Source: CAZTKP01 sp964614215 (GTDB taxonomy: Bacteria > UBP6 > UBA1177). Taken from it: DNA of 46,381 nucleotides. Shown piece by piece: positions 1 to 7,065 of the stretch; within the stretch, counting starts at the first letter, position 1; every line of letters starts with the position of its first letter. The notes under the pieces are model-generated. The model was not told the origin of the DNA. It did not search any database and saw nothing but the letters and a program-made list of their open reading frames with translations. The stretch is from the NCBI GenBank assembly GCA_964614215.1, contig CAZTKP010000003.1, positions 1-46,381 on the forward strand. Reading direction: 5' to 3'. The translations under genes and the position numbers were made by a program.

Positions 1-2
1 AA

Positions 3-122
3 TTCCAGTTTGAAAGAGTCGGATATTTCTGTGTCGATCCTGACACAACCGAAGATAAGATCGTCCTCAACAGGATCGTTACTTTAAAAGATAAGTGGTC
101 GAGAATGCAGAAAAACGGGTGA
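3..122 (+). CDS. glnS: Glutaminyl-tRNA synthetase, C-terminal fragment (5' truncated by window edge)
   Basis: Only the last 39 residues are in the window, reading from base 3 to a TGA at 120-122. The stretch FQFERVGYFCVDPD followed by IVLNRIVTLKDKW is the characteristic end of the GlnRS anticodon-binding beta-barrel (family pattern: QFER-GYFC-D, then FNRTV-LRDTW). GlnRS charges tRNA(Gln) in the cytoplasm, and its presence fits organisms that use direct Gln charging. No clear terminator hairpin follows in the 97 bases before the next gene. The call rests on this C-terminal signature alone, because the catalytic HIGH and KMSKS motifs lie outside the window. Confidence 0.85.
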   Translation, partial: FQFERVGYFCVDPDTTEDKIVLNRIVTLKDKWSRMQKNG

Positions 123-219
123 AAATTATCAGAAAAAATTTCGGATTATAAAATAAAATCATGTGATTGTTGTACTAAAGTAGCGAAATGTTGTTAAGTA
201 ATCTTTCGGAGAGCTAACT

Positions 220-1023
220 ATGTTAAAAAAAGTGTGTGGAATTTTTGCCTTTTTTGTTGTTCTGATGTTTTTTGTTTCCTGTGAGAATGATACTCACAGT
301 CAGAATGAAGATGGATATGCCGATGATGAAAAAACTAATGAGAAAACTGACGAGGATACAGAAAGTCCTGATGACTCAGAAGAAAATCTTACAAAAGGTG
401 ATTTGAGTGGATGTCTGGGAGAGGAAGGAAATGACTTTTCTCCCGTTCCGATTAAGGTGATTCTGGATGAAAAGAGCGAAAACCAGATATCATTTTACTA
501 TCAGGATAAATTCTACTGTGCGGGAAACGATTTTTATTATCTGGTAACTCCTGATGAAGATGATGAAACCTTACTTCATGTTTATCTGAAAGCTGTGAAC
601 ATTATGGACGGAAGTGTTCCCGGATGTGACTGTCCAATGAGAATCAGGATGGAGTTTTCTTCCGAAGATCAGGATCTTACAAAGATCGAAAAGGTGATGG
701 TAAACTATTATTTTTACTGGAATGAAGAAAAGGAAGACAAAGTTTTCTCATTTGAGAAGATAAACTGTTTTTACAATGGAAAGATTTATGAAGAAGGTGA
801 TTCTCTGACAGATTGGTGTAATTTTTGTGGTTGTACAAAGTATGGTGATGTGGCATGTGATGAAATGTATTGCGGTTCCTGCGAGGATGGTGAAACTCTG
901 ACGATTTCCTGTGAAAATGAAAAAGAAATTGAATGGTGTAAATGTAGTGACCCTGAAAAAGGCTGGGAATGTATTGAAGACCCTATTGCTTTCTGTGAAG
1001 AAGAAATTATCTGTGAAAAATAA
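220..1023 (+). CDS. Acidic-linker lipoprotein with C-terminal Cys-rich (VWC/pacifastin-like) region
   Basis: A 267-residue predicted lipoprotein. Residues 1-20 form a short basic-hydrophobic signal ending in the lipobox FVSC, with Cys21 as the predicted lipidation site. Residues 22-60 are an Asp/Glu-rich spacer typical of surface-tethered lipoproteins in some uncultured Gram-negative lineages. A globular part (about 60-180) follows. The C-terminal part from about residue 183 has the pattern C-x2-NGK-x-Y-x2-GDS-x4-C-x2-C-x-C, continuing with many cysteines. This resembles secreted VWC/pacifastin-type Cys-rich modules and would be disulfide-bonded outside the cytoplasm. An AG-rich stretch (GGAGAG) lies about 7 bases before the ATG. 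It is followed 80 bases later by a second lipoprotein of similar architecture. Function is unknown. Lipoprotein status is well supported, but the VWC resemblance is by eye. Confidence 0.85.
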   Translation: MLKKVCGIFAFFVVLMFFVSCENDTHSQNEDGYADDEKTNEKTDEDTESPDDSEENLTKGDLSGCLGEEGNDFSPVPIKVILDEKSENQISFYYQDKFYCAGNDFYYLVTPDEDDETLLHVYLKAVNIMDGSVPGCDCPMRIRMEFSSEDQDLTKIEKVMVNYYFYWNEEKEDKVFSFEKINCFYNGKIYEEGDSLTDWCNFCGCTKYGDVACDEMYCGSCEDGETLTISCENEKEIEWCKCSDPEKGWECIEDPIAFCEEEIICEK

Positions 1024-1103
1024 TTAAGGCTATTTTGTTTTTTATTTTGCCAATTTTTAATGGTTGTCATACAATAAGCTTTCATTAATAAGTGAAGTGA
1101 CTT

Positions 1104-2807
1104 ATGCAGAATTTAATAAGAGTTTTTTTCTTAATCTTGTTCATACTTTTTTCATGTGATGGTAATAAATCTAAATTGATTTCAGATACAGACAGCAATC
1201 CTGATGAGGATGTTGATAATGATATCATGACTGATGAAGATGATTTTGATGAAAGTGACTCTGATGACAATGATTGGAATAACAATGATCTTGATAATGA
1301 AGTGTCTGATGTTTCAGATCAGAAAGATGCTGATATAACGACAGATGCTGATATTGATACATTCATTCCCGAAATTTTCCCACCCGACAAAGTCTATTTC
1401 AGAACCTCGACAAGATCTTTTAATGTTAAATATTATGTGGCTCTGCACGAAGGTCAGATATGGGTGAAACCGAATGAGGAAATGACTGAAGATAGTGGAG
1501 ACTGGCAACTTCTGGGAGCTACCGGAAGACCATCGGGGAACAAGCTGCCGAATTTTGGTGTTCCTGATCTTATAAAAGAAATTTCAGCAGACGGTGTCCA
1601 TTTGATGGCTATTTCTGATAGTGGAAATTTCTATCGCGGATCTGACATGACCACGAATATCCATGATTATTTCACATGGACAGATGAATGGGGCGGTGTC
1701 GGGGCAACCGGTCCCGGCATGGTCACTGAATTTTCAACAAAATCGGGATGGTCTGTCTCGGATTCACACCCTTTCGGCGTTAAGGAATATACCGATCCAA
1801 ACGGCACAATTCATAGTGTCGGTGCAGGAGTCGCCCATGTTTATAGACTTAGTGAGGACGGATATCATCTTCATTTTAATGACTGGTGGCTTCCCAATGA
1901 CTGGAGCAGAGAGATTTGCACCCCTCAAAGAGGTGCTTTTAAAGCTGTGAATATAAGTGTCAGTGCTTCAACTATTTTCCTGATTGGCGAAACTGGAGAA
2001 ATGTATACCAGATTATACGATTTTGATACAGGCGGCGAAAACAGTCTGTTAACTTATTCATATATCGTACCTGCAGATTCTGGTACAACAAGAAAACTTC
2101 CTGCAGAACCATGGGTTAAACAACCTGAAATTATTGACGGTTATATCACAAAAAAAATTACAATATTTCAAAATGGAGTTGGTAACAGTGCCAGAGTGTT
2201 ACGAGTTGAAGGAATGAAAGATGGAATCACGGGATTTTTTTATAAAAATATAAATGATTCCGACTGGATTTTTCAGGAAACAGATCTTCCGGTTAGTTTA
2301 CCATTTATAAATGACCCTTCTTCTACCACTGTTTCTCCGCCGATTGATCCTGATGACAGTTTGTTTTCAGGAACAATAAGTAGAAACGGCAAGAATCTCG
2401 GCATCGATTTTCTGAATTTAAATATGGTCTGCAGTCCGGCAACAGTTCAACTGCGATATAACGGAGCATTGGTAACGGTCAATGGAAATCCTCTCAATCT
2501 GGAATTCCATTATGTCCACACCATGGTTGATTACAATCGACCTGTTCAGTTCTGGAATCAGGGAATTAATGCAAGAGTGCAGGCAGCTTTAATTGTTCCC
2601 GAATCAATTGGGCAGATTGATGACTCTGCAGCCCGTGATTTTATAGTTTCGTTTCTTGACAAAAGAAATGTGATCAACTTTCTCGGAGACATGAATTCAA
2701 ATCAGATCAGTTTTGAAGAAATAATGTGGGATCAGCCGTTCCGGGTTCCTGCAGAAGAAAAGGGATTTGTCTGGCCTTTTTCAATATCCGCTAATTTTGT
2801 TCCTTAG
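1104..2807 (+). CDS. Large acidic-linker lipoprotein of unknown function
   Basis: A 567-residue predicted lipoprotein: hydrophobic signal with a lipobox ending FSC (Cys18), then about 75 residues that are mostly Asp, Glu, Asn and Ser. The linker leads into a Trp/Gly/Tyr-rich globular region starting near KVYFRTSTRSF. That region contains several short strands with recurring patterns such as YVALHEGQIWV, LMAISDSGNFYRG, HVYRLSEDGYHLHF and IFLIGETGEMYTRL. Each ends in a G/D turn followed by an aromatic, compatible with beta-propeller blades. I do not recognise the family. The gene is in tandem with the preceding lipoprotein and convergent with the yjbQ-like gene, with only 15 bases between stop codons and no obvious terminator hairpin. 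The Shine-Dalgarno (AAGTGA) is weak, so the exact start is moderately supported by the signal peptide alone. Confidence 0.8.
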   Translation: MQNLIRVFFLILFILFSCDGNKSKLISDTDSNPDEDVDNDIMTDEDDFDESDSDDNDWNNNDLDNEVSDVSDQKDADITTDADIDTFIPEIFPPDKVYFRTSTRSFNVKYYVALHEGQIWVKPNEEMTEDSGDWQLLGATGRPSGNKLPNFGVPDLIKEISADGVHLMAISDSGNFYRGSDMTTNIHDYFTWTDEWGGVGATGPGMVTEFSTKSGWSVSDSHPFGVKEYTDPNGTIHSVGAGVAHVYRLSEDGYHLHFNDWWLPNDWSREICTPQRGAFKAVNISVSASTIFLIGETGEMYTRLYDFDTGGENSLLTYSYIVPADSGTTRKLPAEPWVKQPEIIDGYITKKITIFQNGVGNSARVLRVEGMKDGITGFFYKNINDSDWIFQETDLPVSLPFINDPSSTTVSPPIDPDDSLFSGTISRNGKNLGIDFLNLNMVCSPATVQLRYNGALVTVNGNPLNLEFHYVHTMVDYNRPVQFWNQGINARVQAALIVPESIGQIDDSAARDFIVSFLDKRNVINFLGDMNSNQISFEEIMWDQPFRVPAEEKGFVWPFSISANFVP

Positions 2808-2822
2808 CGAAATTTAAAGGTG

Positions 2823-3239
2823 TTATTCCCCGATAATCTTACACAATACTCTCTTCCGGCGTTTACCGTCGTATTCTCCGTAAAATATCTGCTCCCAGGG
2901 GCCTAGGTCGAGTTTGCCTTCTGTGACGGCGACGACGACTTCTCTGCCCATGATCTGTCTTTTCAGGTGAGCATCAGCGTTATCCTCGTAACCGTTGTGG
3001 CGGTACTGCGAATATGGTTTTTCGGGAGCAAGTCTTTCAAGCCAGATCTCAAAGTCGTGATGAAGTCCCGATTCATCATCGTTAATGAACACTGAAGCGG
3101 TGATATGCATGGCGTTTACAAGGCAGAGACCCTCTTTAATTCCGCTGACATTGATCTCTTCCTGAATATCCGGTGTTATGTTGATATATTCACGCCGACT
3201 TCCTGTGTTAAACCATAGTTCCTTGCGGTGACTTTTCAT
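2823..3239 (-). CDS. yjbQ: YjbQ/UPF0047 family protein
   Basis: 138 residues, the usual length of the YjbQ/UPF0047 family of small beta-sandwich proteins. Family landmarks are present: the central NAMHITASVFIN strand, the acidic HHDFEIWLERLAP helix, and the C-terminal block with NADAHLKRQIMG, then LDLGPWEQIFYGEYDGKR and the terminal basic strand. Members have been assigned a secondary thiamine-phosphate synthase activity able to suppress thiE loss, but the physiological role is unsettled. The ATG at 3239 has a strong GGAGG Shine-Dalgarno 5 bases upstream. It is a single-gene unit with its own promoter-like sequence at 3275-3302, divergent from fba. Confidence 0.88.
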   Translation of the reverse strand: MKSHRKELWFNTGSRREYINITPDIQEEINVSGIKEGLCLVNAMHITASVFINDDESGLHHDFEIWLERLAPEKPYSQYRHNGYEDNADAHLKRQIMGREVVVAVTEGKLDLGPWEQIFYGEYDGKRRKRVLCKIIGE

Positions 3240-3274
3240 TTTTTCCTCCGAAAATTAAGCACGTTACGCCTAAA

Positions 3275-3302
3275 ATGTTACTGCTGCAGAAATTCCAGTC
3301 AA
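3275..3302 (-). promoter_or_regulatory. Putative sigma70-type promoter for yjbQ
   Basis: On the minus strand TTGACT (3302-3297) is followed by a 16-bp spacer and TAACAT (3280-3275). The predicted start of transcription lies near 3268, leaving a leader of about 30 bases before the yjbQ ATG. Found by eye only. Confidence 0.45.
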
Positions 3303-3381
3303 AATTATTGATGAATTTATTTTCTTTTATTTTTAGAATACTATACTGACCAAAGTTGACGATTATTTTATGGAGGTGAAC

Positions 3382-4386
3382 ATGTGTGCTTTCAGTTACA
3401 GGGAACTTGGTCTGGTAAATACAGTTGAACTTTTTAAAAAGGCAGTTGCCGGTGGTTATGCTATTCCCGCCTACAACTTTAACAACATGGAACAGCTTCA
3501 GGCAATAGTTCAGGCCTGTGTTGAGACAAATTCTCCAGTTATTCTGCAGGTTTCTAAAGGTGCTAGAGACTATGCAAATGCGACACTTCTCCGCAATATG
3601 GCTCGCGGAGCAGTTGAATATGCTAAAGAACTCGGCAATAAGATCCCGATAGTTCTGCATCTTGATCACGGTGGAGATTTTGAGATCTGCAAGGAGTGTA
3701 TCGACAATGGTTTCAGTTCGGTAATGATAGACGGAAGTCACCTTACTTATGAAGAGAACGTTGCACTTACAAAAAAGGTAGTTGAATATGCTCATTCGAG
3801 ACCGGATTATGTTACAGTCGAGGGTGAACTCGGTGTTCTGGCCGGTATAGAAGATGATGTTGTCGCAGAGGCCTCGACATACACTCAGCCTGAAGAAGTC
3901 ATTGATTTTGTTTCAAAAACAGGCGTTGACTCGCTTGCTATTTCAATTGGAACAAGTCACGGTGCAAACAAGTTCAAGCCCGAGCAGTGCACAAGAAATG
4001 AAGAAGGTGTCCTTGTTCCGCCTCCACTGCGTTTCGATATACTTGAAGAGATCGAAAAGAAACTTCCGGGATTTCCGATAGTGCTTCACGGATCATCTTC
4101 TGTTCCCCAGGATCTTGTAAAGGTAATAAACGATAACGGCGGAAAAATGAAGGATGCGATCGGAATTCCTGAAGAACAGCTGAGAAAAGCTTCTAAAAGT
4201 GCGGTGTGCAAGATCAATATCGATAGTGACGGAAGAATTGCAATGACTGCCGCTGTAAGAAAAGTGCTTAATGATAAGCCGCAGGAATTTGACCCGAGAA
4301 AGTACCTGGGACCGGCTAGAGATTCTTTAAAAGAGATCTATAAGCATAAGAACGAAAATGTTCTTGGAAGTGCCGGAAAAGCCTGA
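3382..4386 (+). CDS. fba: Fructose-bisphosphate aldolase, class II
   Basis: 334 residues. Zn-dependent class II aldolase, which cleaves fructose 1,6-bisphosphate to dihydroxyacetone phosphate and glyceraldehyde 3-phosphate in glycolysis (and the reverse in gluconeogenesis). Visible motifs: YNFNNMEQLQAI near the N-terminus; VLHLDHGGDFE with the catalytic Asp95 and Zn ligand His96; VEGELGVLAG supplying the Zn-site Glu; SIGTSHGANKF and the IVLHGSSSVP phosphate-binding loop with further His ligands; and NIDSDGRIAMTAAVRK near the end. An upstream in-frame ATG at 3370 was rejected because a perfect GGAGGTG (3372-3378) sits inside it, 5 bases before the ATG at 3382. A TATACT at 3342-3347 could be a -10, but no clear -35 is seen. 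ribF follows after 3 bases, so the two are probably co-transcribed. Confidence 0.96.
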   Translation: MCAFSYRELGLVNTVELFKKAVAGGYAIPAYNFNNMEQLQAIVQACVETNSPVILQVSKGARDYANATLLRNMARGAVEYAKELGNKIPIVLHLDHGGDFEICKECIDNGFSSVMIDGSHLTYEENVALTKKVVEYAHSRPDYVTVEGELGVLAGIEDDVVAEASTYTQPEEVIDFVSKTGVDSLAISIGTSHGANKFKPEQCTRNEEGVLVPPPLRFDILEEIEKKLPGFPIVLHGSSSVPQDLVKVINDNGGKMKDAIGIPEEQLRKASKSAVCKINIDSDGRIAMTAAVRKVLNDKPQEFDPRKYLGPARDSLKEIYKHKNENVLGSAGKA

Positions 4387-4389
4387 GAA

Positions 4390-5355
4390 ATGAACATTTA
4401 CCGCTCGCTTAAGGAAGTTCCGCCTATAACAGGATTGTCACTTGCCGTCGGAAATTTTGACGGTCTTCATCTTGGACATAACGAGATATTGAGAAAATGC
4501 AGAGAAAGTGGCAGCAGGCCTTCCGTACTTACCTTTGATGTGCATCCGAGAGAATTTCTTTTTCCTGAATTTATGCCCGGCCTCATCACAATGAAGAAGG
4601 AGAAATACAGATTTCTTGAAAGCCAGGGAATAGATTCCGTTATAGAACTTTCTTTTAAAGAAGTCAGGGAGATGGAGCCGACGGACTTTCTTGATATGTT
4701 GAAGGACAGTCTGGACATTCAGTCAATAACAGTCGGTTTTAACTTTTTTTTCGGAAAAAACCAGAAAGGCAACTCCGATATGCTTTACTGGTGGGGAAGA
4801 TCTGCCGGGGTTAAAATAAACGTTATTCCTCCATTTATGAAAGGAGGGATGAGAGTTAGCTCGACATCAGTAAGATCTCTTATTCTATCAGGTGAGGTCG
4901 AAAAGGCCTCCACTTTACTGGTCTTTCCCTATGTGGTGTCAGGTCAGATAATGAAAGGCAGACAACTCGGGCGGGAAATGGCTTTTCCGACAATGAATCT
5001 TGATGTCCCTGAAAAAATTGTTCCGCCGAACGGGGTTTATCTGACCCAGACGGTCTACAATGACAGACAGATGAGATCTATAACGAATATCGGCAACAAT
5101 CCTACTATTGATGTTGAATCTACTAAAAGACGTATCGAGACATGGGTTGTTAACGAGGACATCGGTGATATGTATGGAAAGAACATATCAGTCTACTTTC
5201 TGAAAAAGATCCGTAACGAAATAAGGTTCTCTTCAAAAGAAAAACTTTCAGAGCAGATATCTAAGGATAAAAAAGAATTCGATGTGTACTGGAATGACCG
5301 TAAATACAGCAGCTTACCCTGTGCCAATGCCGTCAGCTCCAGTAACGGTCATTAA
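4390..5355 (+). CDS. ribF: Bifunctional riboflavin kinase / FAD synthetase
   Basis: 321 residues, the normal length of prokaryotic RibF. The N-terminal adenylyltransferase half shows the nucleotidyltransferase motif VGNFDGLHLGH (about residues 21-31). It also has VLTFDVHPREFLFP and the helix block ending VGFNFFFGKNQKG, then SSTSVRSLILSGEVEKA. The C-terminal riboflavin kinase half starts at VVSGQIMKGRQLGREMAFPT, with the FPT flavin/ATP-site motif, followed by PPNGVYLTQT and NIGNNPTID. It phosphorylates riboflavin to FMN and adenylylates FMN to FAD in the cytoplasm. The start codon is 3 bases after the fba stop with only a weak GGAA upstream, so translation is probably coupled to fba. No FMN riboswitch is apparent. 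Confidence 0.95.
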   Translation: MNIYRSLKEVPPITGLSLAVGNFDGLHLGHNEILRKCRESGSRPSVLTFDVHPREFLFPEFMPGLITMKKEKYRFLESQGIDSVIELSFKEVREMEPTDFLDMLKDSLDIQSITVGFNFFFGKNQKGNSDMLYWWGRSAGVKINVIPPFMKGGMRVSSTSVRSLILSGEVEKASTLLVFPYVVSGQIMKGRQLGREMAFPTMNLDVPEKIVPPNGVYLTQTVYNDRQMRSITNIGNNPTIDVESTKRRIETWVVNEDIGDMYGKNISVYFLKKIRNEIRFSSKEKLSEQISKDKKEFDVYWNDRKYSSLPCANAVSSSNGH

Positions 5356-5359
5356 AAAT

Positions 5360-5387
5360 TTGCAATTAAACTAACTCTGTGTATTAT
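5360..5387 (+). promoter_or_regulatory. Putative sigma70-type promoter for rpmB
   Basis: TTGCAA (5360-5365), 16-bp spacer, TATTAT (5382-5387), placed about 44 bases upstream of the rpmB ATG in the 75-base gap after ribF. Found by eye only. Confidence 0.4.
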
Positions 5388-5430
5388 CATCCGTGATTTT
5401 TTGTTGTTGTAACAATGGAAGGAGAATACA

Positions 5431-5625
5431 ATGTCCCGTAAATGCGAGATCTGTGGCAAAAAGCCGATGTTCGGACATAACGTAAGCCACGCTAACAATA
5501 AAACTCAGAAGATCCAGCAGCCTAATATTCAGAAGATAAAGATCCAGGAAGAATCAGGCAGCATAAAGAAAGTTTATGTATGCACAAGATGTCTCAGATC
5601 AGGAAAGGTTAAAAAAGCCCTTTAA
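5431..5625 (+). CDS. rpmB: 50S ribosomal protein L28
   Basis: 64 residues, typical for bacterial L28. It begins SRKCEICGKKPMFGHNVSHA, the diagnostic L28 start with NVSHANNKT, and ends with VCTRCLRSGKVKKA. The two C-x2-C pairs (CEIC and CTRC) make this a zinc-binding (C+) L28. A good Shine-Dalgarno (AAGGAG) lies 7 bases before the ATG. It stands alone here rather than with rpmG, and runs convergently into the aminotransferase gene with 24 bases between the stops. Confidence 0.97.
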   Translation: MSRKCEICGKKPMFGHNVSHANNKTQKIQQPNIQKIKIQEESGSIKKVYVCTRCLRSGKVKKAL

Positions 5626-5649
5626 TTCTTTGTTTTTCTTGGGATTTCT

Positions 5650-6954
5650 TTAGGAATTCTCTTCCGAGATCTCCATTTCACTTAGAGCAGCTTTAAGATT
5701 ATCAATACCTTCAGCAATATTATCCATATTTGTAGCGTAGGAAAATCTTATGTATCCGGGAAGTCCGAAACTTTCACCCGGGACAACGCCGACCTGTGCT
5801 TCATCGAGAAGATAGTTGGCAAGGTCGATCGTAGAGTTGATCTTATGGTCGTTAATGGTGGAGTTCAGGTAATGTTTAAAGTTTGCAAAAACATAGAACG
5901 CACCTTCGGGGTAGCAGCACTGAAGCTTCGGAACCTTCATAAGTTCCTGATACATGAACTGTCTGCGTCTGTTAAAGCGTTTGACCATCATTTCAATATC
6001 GTTCTGTGAGCCGTTAAGTGCTTCAACGGCGGCATACATTGCAGGTGTGTTCGGATTTGATGTGGTGTGTCCGACAAAGAACTTCATTCTTTCTATAACA
6101 TCTCTGGGTCCTGCAACATAACCGATTCTCCAGCCTGTCATAGCATAGGCTTTAGAGACACCGTTAAGAACTACAACATTCTTCTTGAATTTTTCTCTTA
6201 CAACTGAGGCAAGTGAAATATGCTGGACATGGTCGTATGTAAGTTTTTCATAGATCTCGTCGCTGATCACGAAAATATTTCTTTCAGCAAGGTAATTCAC
6301 AATTTCTTCCAGATCCTTAAGTGTGTACACAGCACCGGTCGGATTGTTAGGCGAATTGATGATAACAGCTTTTGTTTTGTCTGTTATAACCTTTTTAATA
6401 TCTTCAAGAGTAAGCCTGAAGGACTGTTTCTCGGTCGGGTAGCATAGAGCCGGAATTCCACCTGCAAGCTTTATAAGACTGGGGTAACTAACCCAGTAGG
6501 GAACAGGAAGTATAACCTCATCTCCGGGACTGATAATTGCACTCAGTAGAGCAAAAAGACCGTATTTTGCACCACTTGTCACAATAATATTGTTCTCATC
6601 GTAGTGAAGGTTGTTCTCTCTCATGAATTTTTGACGTATGGCACATTTCAGTTCAGCAATTCCTGATGCATCCGTGTACTTTGTCTTCCCGGCATCAATT
6701 GCAAGCTTTGCAGCGTTTTTGATTGATTTAGGTGTGTCAAAGTCCGGTTCGCCTGCTGAAAATGAAATTACATTAAGTCCCTGCTCGTTCATTCTTTTCG
6801 CTTTCGCAGCGATCTCAAGGGTAATGGACTTCTGAAGAATAGAGGTTGTAGAGCTAAGTCTTAAGCGTTTTTTTTCTTCTCCGTTCTCAGTAAATCCGTT
6901 GCCGTTGAATCCTTTTCCATTAGTTTTTTCAACTTTGGTTTTTGGAGCCATCAT
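5650..6954 (-). CDS. Pyridoxal-phosphate aminotransferase class I (aspartate aminotransferase-like)
   Basis: 434 residues. Fold-type I PLP aminotransferase of the AspB/Ib subgroup. Motifs: SFSAGEPDFDTP (substrate-carboxylate region), KTKYTDASGIAELK, VTSGAKYGLFALLSA (cofactor phosphate loop), VIINSPNNPTGAVY (PLP-ring Asn), VISDEIYEKLTYD (Asp pairing with the pyridine N), and NGVSKAYAMTGWRIGYVAG, which contains the PLP-Schiff-base Lys. FGLPGYIRFSYA near the end carries the substrate-binding Arg. The likely reaction is aspartate plus 2-oxoglutarate to oxaloacetate plus glutamate, but substrate range in this subgroup cannot be read from sequence. About 30 residues precede the usual family start and are Asn/Gly/Lys-rich (KGFNGNGF). 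The ATG pair at 6954/6951 has AGAGGT upstream, so the extension looks genuine. It has its own promoter at 7016-7043. Confidence 0.92.
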   Translation of the reverse strand: MMAPKTKVEKTNGKGFNGNGFTENGEEKKRLRLSSTTSILQKSITLEIAAKAKRMNEQGLNVISFSAGEPDFDTPKSIKNAAKLAIDAGKTKYTDASGIAELKCAIRQKFMRENNLHYDENNIIVTSGAKYGLFALLSAIISPGDEVILPVPYWVSYPSLIKLAGGIPALCYPTEKQSFRLTLEDIKKVITDKTKAVIINSPNNPTGAVYTLKDLEEIVNYLAERNIFVISDEIYEKLTYDHVQHISLASVVREKFKKNVVVLNGVSKAYAMTGWRIGYVAGPRDVIERMKFFVGHTTSNPNTPAMYAAVEALNGSQNDIEMMVKRFNRRRQFMYQELMKVPKLQCCYPEGAFYVFANFKHYLNSTINDHKINSTIDLANYLLDEAQVGVVPGESFGLPGYIRFSYATNMDNIAEGIDNLKAALSEMEISEENS

Positions 6955-7015
6955 AGACCTCTTTCATAAGGAAATTACTAAATTAATTAAAATAAAAGAG
7001 CGGTATTTCGAGGGG

Positions 7016-7043
7016 AGTATAACTTGTAAGTAGGCAGAATCAA
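7016..7043 (-). promoter_or_regulatory. Putative sigma70-type promoter for the aminotransferase gene
   Basis: Minus-strand TTGATT (7043-7038), 16-bp spacer, TATACT (7021-7016), about 62 bases upstream of the aminotransferase ATG and just past the kinase stop codon at 7066. Found by eye only. Confidence 0.5.
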
Positions 7044-7065
7044 GTAAAATTAGTCGAAATAGGGA

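Noticed and set aside
1064..1091. TTGTCA-16-TAATAA as a promoter for the second acidic-linker lipoprotein
   Set aside because: The predicted transcript start would fall only about 6 bases before the ATG, leaving no room for the ribosome-binding site.
3208..3795. 195-residue minus-strand reading frame over the start of fba
   Set aside because: It is antisense to a well-conserved aldolase and runs into yjbQ. Its Cys/Phe/Ile-rich product looks like no protein family.
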